From positions 1-64,000 of IMG/VR virus record IMGVR_UViG_3300023184_004591: 64,000 nt of DNA; one strand, 5' to 3'. Under the pieces are notes generated by a model. The model saw nothing but the letters and a program-made list of their open reading frames with translations, did no database searches and was not told the origin of the DNA. Below are positions 52,205-59,896 of the stretch, in pieces. Each line of letters starts with the position of its first letter. Positions within the stretch are counted from its first letter, which is position 1. The position numbers were made by a program, and so were the translations under genes. Origin of the DNA: a virus.

Positions 52205-54190
52205 TTATGAACAATTATGAATCGCAGTACATTCTGGACAATCAATATATTCTGTAATTGTACCTAAAAATAAGGTTGATGGTCCCGAAGTTGGTGTACT
52301 ATTTTCCCAACAAGTCCCACTATCACTATCATAAAAGTATGTCGGTAATCCATTTGATGGAACTAAAACTGTTTGATCTGGTTGCACCCCACAACAATCA
52401 ATTAGTTGAACATAGTTACAAACATTTTGACTGATACAACCATTACAATTATCGTATTGGGATTCCCATACGCTGAAGTTTGTTGTTGGGGTATCTGTTG
52501 TGATCGAAACACAACTATAACAGTTTCCAACGGAGTCAGTATACCTCCTACCAATTGTGTATGATCCAAATGCAATTTCTGTAATCCCATTTTCACAACA
52601 AGATTCAAATAAATAATAATCAGGACAATTTCCAATATCCATCTGACAACTCTGACAACTATCATATTGGGCTTTAGGTATTATAATTAAAGGCCAAGTT
52701 GGTGTTCCAACTAAAGACCATCCAACAACTTCCCAACAAACACCATTTACATCACCAAATATTGTTCCCGTTGTTGGAACTTGCTCCATGATGGCTACCT
52801 CAACCTGTAATAGGTCACAACAATTTCTAAGAGTGACATAAGCAAAATCAGGACAAGTATTTGAGTCCACACAATCAATACAATCAGTCGAAGGCGTTGT
52901 TAAAGTTATTTCATAATTTGTTGGTAATTCATATGCTTCCGATATAATAGTCCAACAAATTCCGTCCGAATCAACCCAAACCTCATCTATGGAGAGATCC
53001 AATGTTGTATGTATTACTTCTTGTGAGAAAATACCACAACAAGACTGAACCACCCAAACAGACGGACAATTGTTATTACTAATACAATCTTCGCAATTAG
53101 TATATCCTGTTGTTCCAATCGTAATTGTAGGGGCAGTTACAGGTGCGGATGTGCTTGAGTCAATACTCCAACAGAATCCGTAATCATCAACAAAATAATC
53201 ACCAACTGTTAAACCTAATGATCCTGAAACATATTCCAAACCCTTAACACAACAATTTACAATATTAACATTATCAGGACAACGATTACTTGAAATACAA
53301 GATTCACAACTCTCATAGTTACTTACTAATGATCTAACACTATTTGGTGAGGTTGTTCCAGTACTTTCTATCTCCCAACAATTACCATCTGAATCACTCC
53401 AAAATGACCCTATTGTTAAATTTGTCCCATTAATAATTTCGGTAACGGTTGGTTCACAACAATTTCTTAACAGATAAAATTCACCGTCAGGTATTGAACA
53501 ATTTTTTTCATAATTTAATGTATATGTAAAATTGGCAGGACCCTTTATTACGGAATTATGTGTAACGCTCATGCCAACAACAAAGAACACATCACATGAA
53601 TCGTAATATTGGGTGAAAGTATGTGAGAGATCAAAACATAATGTATTTTTGGCAAACCCGTACCTTGTCGGTGTAATAACTGACGTAAGTGGTATTCTTC
53701 CGGTTACTGATAAATCATGACATTGGTATAAAAATAAACTAATTACAAATGATGGAGGTATTCCACTATTTCTTATATCAAAATAAATGTTACCACATAA
53801 ATGTATTGTGTCTCCCGACCTAATGTCAACAGGGCAAGGTACCCCAACATTTGATATTGACTCAGGTATTGGAGGTACAGTACCTCCTTTATATGGTAAA
53901 GGAAAATCCCACGGACAACCATTCCATCCACAACCTTTACTAGCACCAACATATAATGAAGAAAATTTTGCAGAAGACGACGAAGGTGTGAAATACCCCG
54001 AATTTGACGCAATTAACGTATTTTCCGTTGAGCACCCACCAATAAGTGATGCGACTTGAGATAACGTAGCTTTATATGATGATCCTGCAGGGTTTTGTGA
54101 TGTGTCCCCCGTAATCACTATGTGTAGTATATCATCAAGTGATATACTTGGGGCTAATGTTCTATCTGTTAGTCTTTGGTAATTCGGCAT
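52205..54190 (-). CDS. Virion protein with six Cys-rich repeats
   Basis: 661 residues. N-terminal about 60 residues are a short attachment domain (SISLDDILHIVITGDTS) like those of other fibres here. Residues 60-240 are beta-rich and contain GWNGCPWDFPLPYKGG. Residues about 240-661 are six tandem repeats of about 65-70 residues, each with CC, then a DSDGNCW-type motif (Cys-Trp, once Cys-Tyr), then C-x2-C and a final C(P). Six cysteines per repeat suggest disulfides or metal sites. The start ATG is preceded by AGAGG, a rare Shine-Dalgarno, and by a TATTTAT element. I know no family with this exact repeat. Confidence 0.85.
   Translation of the reverse strand: MPNYQRLTDRTLAPSISLDDILHIVITGDTSQNPAGSSYKATLSQVASLIGGCSTENTLIASNSGYFTPSSSSAKFSSLYVGASKGCGWNGCPWDFPLPYKGGTVPPIPESISNVGVPCPVDIRSGDTIHLCGNIYFDIRNSGIPPSFVISLFLYQCHDLSVTGRIPLTSVITPTRYGFAKNTLCFDLSHTFTQYYDSCDVFFVVGMSVTHNSVIKGPANFTYTLNYEKNCSIPDGEFYLLRNCCEPTVTEIINGTNLTIGSFWSDSDGNCWEIESTGTTSPNSVRSLVSNYESCESCISSNRCPDNVNIVNCCVKGLEYVSGSLGLTVGDYFVDDYGFCWSIDSSTSAPVTAPTITIGTTGYTNCEDCISNNNCPSVWVVQSCCGIFSQEVIHTTLDLSIDEVWVDSDGICWTIISEAYELPTNYEITLTTPSTDCIDCVDSNTCPDFAYVTLRNCCDLLQVEVAIMEQVPTTGTIFGDVNGVCWEVVGWSLVGTPTWPLIIIPKAQYDSCQSCQMDIGNCPDYYLFESCCENGITEIAFGSYTIGRRYTDSVGNCYSCVSITTDTPTTNFSVWESQYDNCNGCISQNVCNYVQLIDCCGVQPDQTVLVPSNGLPTYFYDSDSGTCWENSTPTSGPSTLFLGTITEYIDCPECTAIHNCS
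52208..53470 (-). repeat. Six tandem Cys-rich coding repeats
   Basis: About 200-210 bases per unit. DNA identity is low, but the pattern CC ... G-x-CW ... C-x2-C ... C-P is fixed in all but the last two units, in which the trailing Pro is lost. Confidence 0.85.
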
Positions 54191-54202
54191 CCTCTTTTAG
54201 TT

Positions 54203-54209
54203 ATAAATA
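54203..54209 (-). promoter_or_regulatory. TATTTAT element before the Cys-rich repeat gene
   Basis: The sense strand reads AAATATTTATAACTAAAAGAGGATG. The core ends 12 nt before the ATG at 54190, with a Shine-Dalgarno AGAGG between. Confidence 0.5.
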
Positions 54210-54221
54210 TTTAAGATGTCA

Positions 54222-54527
54222 TTATTGATCCTCGAAAAGATAAATATTTGCATCCATAAAAAGAAATCCTTCCCCAGATTGGAATAATTTACTTTTTGAT
54301 TCACCACAATTTAATATGAAAAATTCTTCACAACCATAGACATCAATTATTTTAATTCCTATTGCAGGAACGTTATTAAATTGGGAGGGTATGTTTAATG
54401 TTATTGATGGTGGTATTGGGGTGTTTATGTACGCTAAAACCGCACATTGATTTCCGTACACATCACAGACATATATAACATAAGGTAAGGTTGCACCTGT
54501 AATACTATCAATTTGTAATACTAACAT
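54222..54527 (-). CDS. Small fibre-type protein sharing the mucin-like protein's N-terminal domain
   Basis: 101 residues. Residues 1-75 align by eye with the start of the 47841-52127 protein: PYVIYVCDVYGNQC, then IGIKIIDVYGCEEFFILNC. The end, GEGFLFMDANIYLFEDQ, is the short Gly/Asp fibre-tip type found in other proteins of this region. It stands alone without a Thr tract, so it may be a small adhesin or the anchor alone. Confidence 0.78.
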   Translation of the reverse strand: MLVLQIDSITGATLPYVIYVCDVYGNQCAVLAYINTPIPPSITLNIPSQFNNVPAIGIKIIDVYGCEEFFILNCGESKSKLFQSGEGFLFMDANIYLFEDQ

Positions 54528-54532
54528 ATACC

Positions 54533-54539
54533 ATAAATA
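54533..54539 (-). promoter_or_regulatory. TATTTAT element before the 101-aa fibre-type gene
   Basis: The sense strand reads AAGTATTTATGGTATATG. The core ends 5 nt before the ATG at 54527. Confidence 0.45.
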
Positions 54540-54559
54540 CTTACGTTAACTCAAATTGA

Positions 54560-54585
54560 AAACCTAAATAGGATATTTAAAGTTT
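54560..54585 (-). terminator. Possible weak terminator after the 115-aa gene
   Basis: Imperfect 11-bp A/T-rich stem AAACTTTAAATA/TATTTAGGTTT with one bulge and a 3-nt loop, followed by TTTTC. It lies directly after the stop at 54588. The stem is weak and the U-tract short. Confidence 0.3.
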
Positions 54586-54587
54586 AC

Positions 54588-54935
54588 TTATACTATTCCC
54601 AATAATTCTATATATTTGTTGTATAAAAAATCATTTGAATCAAGTAAGTTACTTGTAAATTCTGTTCTGTTTAAAATAATATTTTTATATTGGTCATCAT
54701 ATGAAAATAATGATAGACTCATTTCATCCCAATTATTACAATTTAAGGGTAATTCTGAGTTAGTTTGAGTTTTAAAAGTTTCGGATGTCATCATAGATAA
54801 AACATCGATTAATAACGTTTTAACTATTAAGTCATCCATTTTTTCAATATCAACTCTCATGGTCGAACTTTTATTTATTGTGATCCCGTTTTGATAAAGG
54901 GTTATTACTAATATATTCCAATCTGTATAATTCAT
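54588..54935 (-). CDS. Hypothetical protein downstream of the tail fibre
   Basis: 115 residues, starting 1 nt past the end of the fibre gene, so it is translated with it. Acidic and hydrophobic, with two helical parts (MDDLIVKTLLIDVLSMM, SNDFLYNKYIELLGIV). A small gene directly after a fibre gene is often a fibre assembly chaperone, but nothing in the sequence proves that here. Confidence 0.65.
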   Translation of the reverse strand: MNYTDWNILVITLYQNGITINKSSTMRVDIEKMDDLIVKTLLIDVLSMMTSETFKTQTNSELPLNCNNWDEMSLSLFSYDDQYKNIILNRTEFTSNLLDSNDFLYNKYIELLGIV

Positions 54936-54936
54936 A

Positions 54937-57900
54937 TTAATTATTTTTTAAAACCATTACTGTTAATGTACCTTGTTTTATTGACCCACCAATACCACTA
55001 ACAGAGGCGGAAGACCCCGAAACATAAACGGCATCCACTTCAATTGTATGTGAACCCGCAGCTAAAGTAAGTATTACTGAAGTATTCCAATTGGCAACCC
55101 AGTTCGTAACGTTAGCAAGTGCCGCTGCCGTTGGGTTGTCAGCATATATTCTTTGATATCCACCTGAGGCTAATACCGCACCATCAACTAAAATTGCAAC
55201 ATCTAATGCTGAACCACCTGTTGAAGTTGTTGCGAGCGTATTAACACCACCATTTGTCTGTATGTAAACCATTGTTTGTCCCGAAACTGTGATTGTTGTC
55301 GATAAACCTGGAATTAAAGTCAATGCGGTTGTTGCACTTGTAAGATTTAATTGGGAGGTACCCGTAACCATTATACCTGATTGACCTAAAGTTAAAGAAC
55401 TTCCATTACCTGTGTAAGTACCTGAAAAAGAACCAAAGAACCCAACTGATGAGGTTACAGTTCCTGACATAGTTGTTGTACCGTCATCTTTTACTTTGAA
55501 GACCTCAGTACCACTATTATTTTTTAATGTTAATTGGTCTATAGTAGTTGCACTTGCACTTACACTTTGTTGTACTCTTAAATTATCAAATTGTAAATTT
55601 TGTGATGCTGCGGTAGAGTAATTGAAGAATACTCCAAATACACTCATAAGTGTTGAGGTGTATGTACTATCAACCGCAGAACCTATTAACGTACTTGTTG
55701 TTGTTGGATCACCCCATGCAGATGCTCCGTCATCTCTAAAATAATACGACCAAGTATTTGTTGATGGTGTGTATACAATTCTAGCACTGACATAATTTGT
55801 GTTACCTGAGAAAAGTCCACCAGTAATAATATCTGTTTGAGTTCCCGCAAGACCATTATTATATTTAACAAGTTTCCAATTTCGTGTACCTGTTGTACCA
55901 TAGACTAATGCGTAACCACTACCCGCACTTTGTAAGTTAGTATTTGATCCTACCAATACTACCGCTCCTGCGTATGAGGAAGCTCCAAATCCTGCAAATA
56001 TTGACGCTCTATTAGTCCTTAAATTGAAAGTCCATTCAATTGTAGATAATGAGTTATTACTTGATAATGTTGGGTTAAATGGTGAACCAAATCCTGAAAG
56101 AGGAACTGTTGTATAAGATTGTCCAGCAGTACCTCCATTAGCAATATTCAAATAGTTAGTTACTATTGTGGCATTTCCTGTACCTGTATTTGTATTTGTA
56201 TATGTTAGGGATGGTGTTCCTCCTGGAGATAAGGTTACTCTACCATAATCATCAATAAATGGTGTTGAGACAGATGGGGTTGGTGGTACATTTGGAGAAA
56301 CTAAAGTTAATGTTGAGGCACTTACAGTTGTTGCGGTAACTGACTTCATTGAAGTATTTCCTGTCACAGTTAAATCTCCATTAACTGTCATTCCTGTTAC
56401 ACTATTAATTGTTGCGGTTAAATCAGGTTGACCATTATTTTGTTTAACCGTAAAAATATTATTATTGTATGTGAATCCTGTCACATATGTGTTAGGATCT
56501 ATTGGTAAATTGTTATAAGTTGTTGCTGAAATTGTATTTGCCGTTAAACCACTTTGGAAAATAGTTCCCCCTGTCATAGTTCCCCCACTTAATGGAAGAT
56601 ATTTTCCGGTAACATTATCAGGTAAATTGTTATAAGTTGTTGCTGAAATTGTATTTGCGGTTAAACTTTGCACTGAGGTATTTCCTGTCACAGTTAAATC
56701 TCCATTAACTGTCATTCCTGTTACACTATTAATTGTTGTGGTTAAGTCAGGTTGACCATTATTTTGTTTAACCGTAAAGACATTATCACCATACGTAAAC
56801 CCTGTCACATATGTGTTAGGATCTATTGGTAAATTGTTATAAGTTGTTGCTGAAATTACATCACTTGTAATGGATGATGCACTGTATATATCATTACCAC
56901 CCATGTTAATGTCTCCCACCATTGGTCTTGACCCATCAACTAAAAGGTACTGTGTATGGTCATCCGCACTTAAACCTAATAAGTTACCGTGAGTTGCAGA
57001 TGCGTTAACACCTCCAGCCTTAAATCCAACAATAGGTCTTATATCTTCTATTTGGTAAATGTTTGACCCTCCTTGTCGGACGTATATGCTTGCAATTTCA
57101 GTTACTGAATCACTAAAATATGTTGGGGGTAATGGTAATAACGCATTTTCTGCCTGTATTAAAGTTGGATATTGATTTTGACCTAACACTAAAAAGTACT
57201 GTTCATTTACTGCATCACCAACAACATACAATGTATGTTTTGTGAACGCACTAATTGATAATGGAGAAATAGTTCCACTATTGTCATCATAACCTACAAC
57301 TACTTGAGTTGTTGCAGATGTTGACCATCCTGTACCACCATCTCTATAATACATTGTAAATGTAATTCCATTACCACCATCAGGGAAAAATTCGTTTGTG
57401 GAATAATAATAATCCCCACCAGTTACATCTATATTATATGGTGTTATATTTTCCGTAACAATTGATCCTTTTGAATAAATTGGTCCAATACCGTTTCTAA
57501 ATAAATTACTATATTGGTTAGATGTATGGTTCGCATTTAAAGGACTGGCATCAATTAAAACAATATCGGTGGAGTTTGTTACAACTCTACCTAAAACAAT
57601 ATTATAAACTGAATTAGGTCTTAAACCTGAATTAGATAAAATTCCATTGTTATTAATAAATAAATACTGATTACTATTTTGTGGTAACTCTTTTAGAGTA
57701 TCACTCCAATCAAAACGTTTAATAACACCATTGTTAATTATACTTTCTAAATAACCATAACCTTCAGATACACTAATTGTGGTTCCACTAACTATTGTAA
57801 TAATACCACCCTCAAGAACACCCATTGTACCACCTTCAAAAAGAAGTGTGGATAAATCAGTGTGTGTACCATCTTTAAATGTTACAGAAAGTTTTCTTGT

Positions 57901-58941
57901 TATATCCAATTCACCATCCGTATGGTCTAAGAAAGACCAATACACATCTTCTGAAACATTAAATATTTTTTGGTGACTTAAACTACCTTGTATTGTTCCT
58001 TGAGTTCCAGAATGATCAACTGATAAATCATAAGTTAACGAATCTATAATACTAACACCATCAATATCAAATGTTGAGGGTCCACCAATATTCATTACTC
58101 TAAAACCAATATCCCAATTTGAAATATTTACACTAGATACAATTAAATTTGCATTATCTTCTATTTTAAACGCAATTGATCCAGAAGTATTATCTCCAAT
58201 ACAATTACCACTACTATAACTAATTTGAGACCCAATACCTTGACAAAAATTCGCAATCGTTGGGACACCTGTTGGCTCATTAAAATGGTTTTCTAATGAC
58301 GCAAATGCGGTATAAGTAGGGCTGTTGGCAATAACGTAAACACCATAGGTGTACGATCCATTTAAGTCAATGTACTCACCAAAAAATTCTGTGTTTGCAA
58401 TTGATGATGTAACACTAATTTGAACGTCATTGTCATACATTGATACTTTATGTGCCAAAGCAAACCCATCTAAGTCGTCACACGCAATACCAACACCTGA
58501 GGTGGCACCACTAATAGTTAAAAATGATATTTGACCCGTATCGCCTAATCTAAAAATAATGTTTGATGGATTATCAGGTGTTATTACAACAGAATTAATG
58601 TCCACACCAACAATACTAACATACGGTTTGTTTGATAAGTTAATTGGTGGTTCAACATAAACACCTGACCCCACTTGAATTGAATATCTATTTGTAAACG
58701 ATGGTCCTGATATTGATTGGACTGCATCATATAAAGATGTAAAATCTACATCCCCACCTTTACCAACTTTAATTACATTTTCTACAAATGTATTATCTAA
58801 TACATAATTTTTTAAATCATCTATTTTAGTTTCACTTGTAGTTCCTGTTGGATTTATGTAACTAACAAAAGGTACTATATCGGTGGCAGTATAACCTGAT
58901 TTACCGACATATGGAAGTTGTGATATTTTTACGTCTGACAT
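54937..58941 (-). CDS. Large tail fibre / tailspike-type protein (1334 aa)
   Basis: The N-terminus, SDVKISQLPYVGKSGYTATD, is the fibre-to-baseplate attachment type. Residues about 55-330 look like a parallel beta-helix, as in tailspikes (VGKGGDVDFTSLYDAVQS, VSIVGVDINSVVITPDN, then ISFLTISGATSGVGI). The middle has two nearly identical segments (TANTISATTYNNLPIDPNTY and NGQPDLT-TINSVTGMTVNG, each twice). The C-terminus is a jelly-roll-like domain (ILTLAAGSHTIEVDAVYVSG). No catalytic residues for a depolymerase could be picked out. Upstream TATTTAT element with an A-rich leader. Confidence 0.85.
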   Translation of the reverse strand: MSDVKISQLPYVGKSGYTATDIVPFVSYINPTGTTSETKIDDLKNYVLDNTFVENVIKVGKGGDVDFTSLYDAVQSISGPSFTNRYSIQVGSGVYVEPPINLSNKPYVSIVGVDINSVVITPDNPSNIIFRLGDTGQISFLTISGATSGVGIACDDLDGFALAHKVSMYDNDVQISVTSSIANTEFFGEYIDLNGSYTYGVYVIANSPTYTAFASLENHFNEPTGVPTIANFCQGIGSQISYSSGNCIGDNTSGSIAFKIEDNANLIVSSVNISNWDIGFRVMNIGGPSTFDIDGVSIIDSLTYDLSVDHSGTQGTIQGSLSHQKIFNVSEDVYWSFLDHTDGELDITRKLSVTFKDGTHTDLSTLLFEGGTMGVLEGGIITIVSGTTISVSEGYGYLESIINNGVIKRFDWSDTLKELPQNSNQYLFINNNGILSNSGLRPNSVYNIVLGRVVTNSTDIVLIDASPLNANHTSNQYSNLFRNGIGPIYSKGSIVTENITPYNIDVTGGDYYYSTNEFFPDGGNGITFTMYYRDGGTGWSTSATTQVVVGYDDNSGTISPLSISAFTKHTLYVVGDAVNEQYFLVLGQNQYPTLIQAENALLPLPPTYFSDSVTEIASIYVRQGGSNIYQIEDIRPIVGFKAGGVNASATHGNLLGLSADDHTQYLLVDGSRPMVGDINMGGNDIYSASSITSDVISATTYNNLPIDPNTYVTGFTYGDNVFTVKQNNGQPDLTTTINSVTGMTVNGDLTVTGNTSVQSLTANTISATTYNNLPDNVTGKYLPLSGGTMTGGTIFQSGLTANTISATTYNNLPIDPNTYVTGFTYNNNIFTVKQNNGQPDLTATINSVTGMTVNGDLTVTGNTSMKSVTATTVSASTLTLVSPNVPPTPSVSTPFIDDYGRVTLSPGGTPSLTYTNTNTGTGNATIVTNYLNIANGGTAGQSYTTVPLSGFGSPFNPTLSSNNSLSTIEWTFNLRTNRASIFAGFGASSYAGAVVLVGSNTNLQSAGSGYALVYGTTGTRNWKLVKYNNGLAGTQTDIITGGLFSGNTNYVSARIVYTPSTNTWSYYFRDDGASAWGDPTTTSTLIGSAVDSTYTSTLMSVFGVFFNYSTAASQNLQFDNLRVQQSVSASATTIDQLTLKNNSGTEVFKVKDDGTTTMSGTVTSSVGFFGSFSGTYTGNGSSLTLGQSGIMVTGTSQLNLTSATTALTLIPGLSTTITVSGQTMVYIQTNGGVNTLATTSTGGSALDVAILVDGAVLASGGYQRIYADNPTAAALANVTNWVANWNTSVILTLAAGSHTIEVDAVYVSGSSASVSGIGGSIKQGTLTVMVLKNN
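56353..56547 (-). repeat. Direct repeat inside the tail fibre gene, copy 1
   Basis: About 190 bases, almost identical to 56677-56857, encoding VKQNNGQPDLT, the TINSVTGMTVNGDLTVTGN segment and the ISATTYNNLPIDPN stretch. A third, shorter copy of the Thr-Tyr-Asn-Asn part lies near 56620-56665. Confidence 0.85.
56677..56857 (-). repeat. Direct repeat inside the tail fibre gene, copy 2
   Basis: Second copy of the segment at 56353-56547. Only scattered base differences are seen (for example C/T and A/G in the NGQPDLT region), so the copies are recent or are being homogenised by recombination. Confidence 0.85.
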
Positions 58942-58956
58942 TATCTTTTTTTATTT

Positions 58957-58963
58957 ATAAATA
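58957..58963 (-). promoter_or_regulatory. TATTTAT element before the large tail fibre gene
   Basis: The sense strand reads AAAGTATTTATAAATAAAAA, including the palindrome TATTTATAAATA. The core ends 15 nt before the ATG at 58941. Confidence 0.5.
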
Positions 58964-58966
58964 CTT

Positions 58967-59236
58967 TTATTCTACGATTATGTAGGCACCATTTTCAGAA
59001 ATTAATCGGTTTCCAAACTCATCGGTTATAACAGGTATACAAGGGACATTTAATATACACGTTTTATCATAAAACGGAATGTAAATTGTATACGATCCAC
59101 GATAGTCCTCACTTATATAATTATATGGTAATGTTACGGTTCCAAGATCAATTACATTACCGTAACAATCGGTATGTATGATTTCGGATTGTTGTCCGAT
59201 ATAATTGTTTGTTAATATTTGTAAAACTGAACTCAT
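58967..59236 (-). CDS. Small fibre-type protein
   Basis: 89 residues. The middle (VIDLGTVTLPYNYI, then YRGSYTIYIPFYDKTCILNVPC) matches the N-terminal domain of the Thr-rich protein at 59897-61780 (VINLGNVTLPCTF, then YGTYTILVLNDQC). The end, FGNRLISENGAYIIVE, is a short fibre-tip type. It starts in an ATGA overlap with the preceding gene's stop. Confidence 0.75.
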   Translation of the reverse strand: MSSVLQILTNNYIGQQSEIIHTDCYGNVIDLGTVTLPYNYISEDYRGSYTIYIPFYDKTCILNVPCIPVITDEFGNRLISENGAYIIVE

Positions 59237-59874
59237 TAATAAGTTTTATTTAATGTAAATATCTCTGAATAAATTGAGTTTCCTGCATTGTTAGTGTTCC
59301 ACTGAGCGGTGATGACAAGTGTATTATCTATTGTAGTATCAAAAGTTGTATCGTTTACTACACTAAAATTTACTCCTTCAAAGTTAAGACCTGAATTCTT
59401 AGTATAAGCGAATAATCCTCCCGATACTATTGATCCTACTGTTGCCACCCCTATTCGTCTTACAGTAAAATTAACATCTAGTTTCCAATGTTTATTTGTG
59501 GCGGTCTCCATCGCCATTACTCCTGTATCTGCTAACAATATGCCTGAAACAGTTTTAATTCTAATATGTAAAGTAGCGGCACCAACACAAGATATATGTC
59601 CTATTAATACTCCATGAAAACTATCACCAACACTGAACCCATTTTCAGGAATTGTAATAGATCCTACACCATTATTTATTAATGTCGACTCAACGGTTGT
59701 GGCACTTACCGCAACGCTGGTTCCTGTTTGACTAAATAACCCATAAACTATTGGCAGGGGTGATAATGTAGATTGTTTTATTTTATATGTGGTTCCCGAA
59801 TACTCAACAACAAACTCAGAGTTTGCAGTTACTGCGGTTAATTCGGGTAATGAGGATATTGGTAAATCTGGCAT
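59236..59874 (-). CDS. Fibre/adhesin protein with a C-terminal jelly-roll-type domain
   Basis: 212 residues. The N-terminus DLPISSLPELTAVTANSEF, then VVEYSGTTYKI, is the attachment motif used by fibres in this region. The remainder is beta-rich (FSVGDSFHGVLIGHISCVG, GVATVGSIVSGGLFAYT), consistent with a trimeric knob/jelly-roll receptor-binding domain. It precedes the small 89-aa protein, with overlapping stop/start codons. Confidence 0.75.
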   Translation of the reverse strand: MPDLPISSLPELTAVTANSEFVVEYSGTTYKIKQSTLSPLPIVYGLFSQTGTSVAVSATTVESTLINNGVGSITIPENGFSVGDSFHGVLIGHISCVGAATLHIRIKTVSGILLADTGVMAMETATNKHWKLDVNFTVRRIGVATVGSIVSGGLFAYTKNSGLNFEGVNFSVVNDTTFDTTIDNTLVITAQWNTNNAGNSIYSEIFTLNKTY

Positions 59875-59887
59875 TTCTTTTTATTTT

Positions 59888-59894
59888 ATAAATA
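59888..59894 (-). promoter_or_regulatory. TATTTAT element before the jelly-roll fibre gene
   Basis: The sense strand reads AACTATTTATAAAATAAAAAG, with the core ending 13 nt before the ATG at 59874. Confidence 0.45.
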
Positions 59895-59896
59895 GT

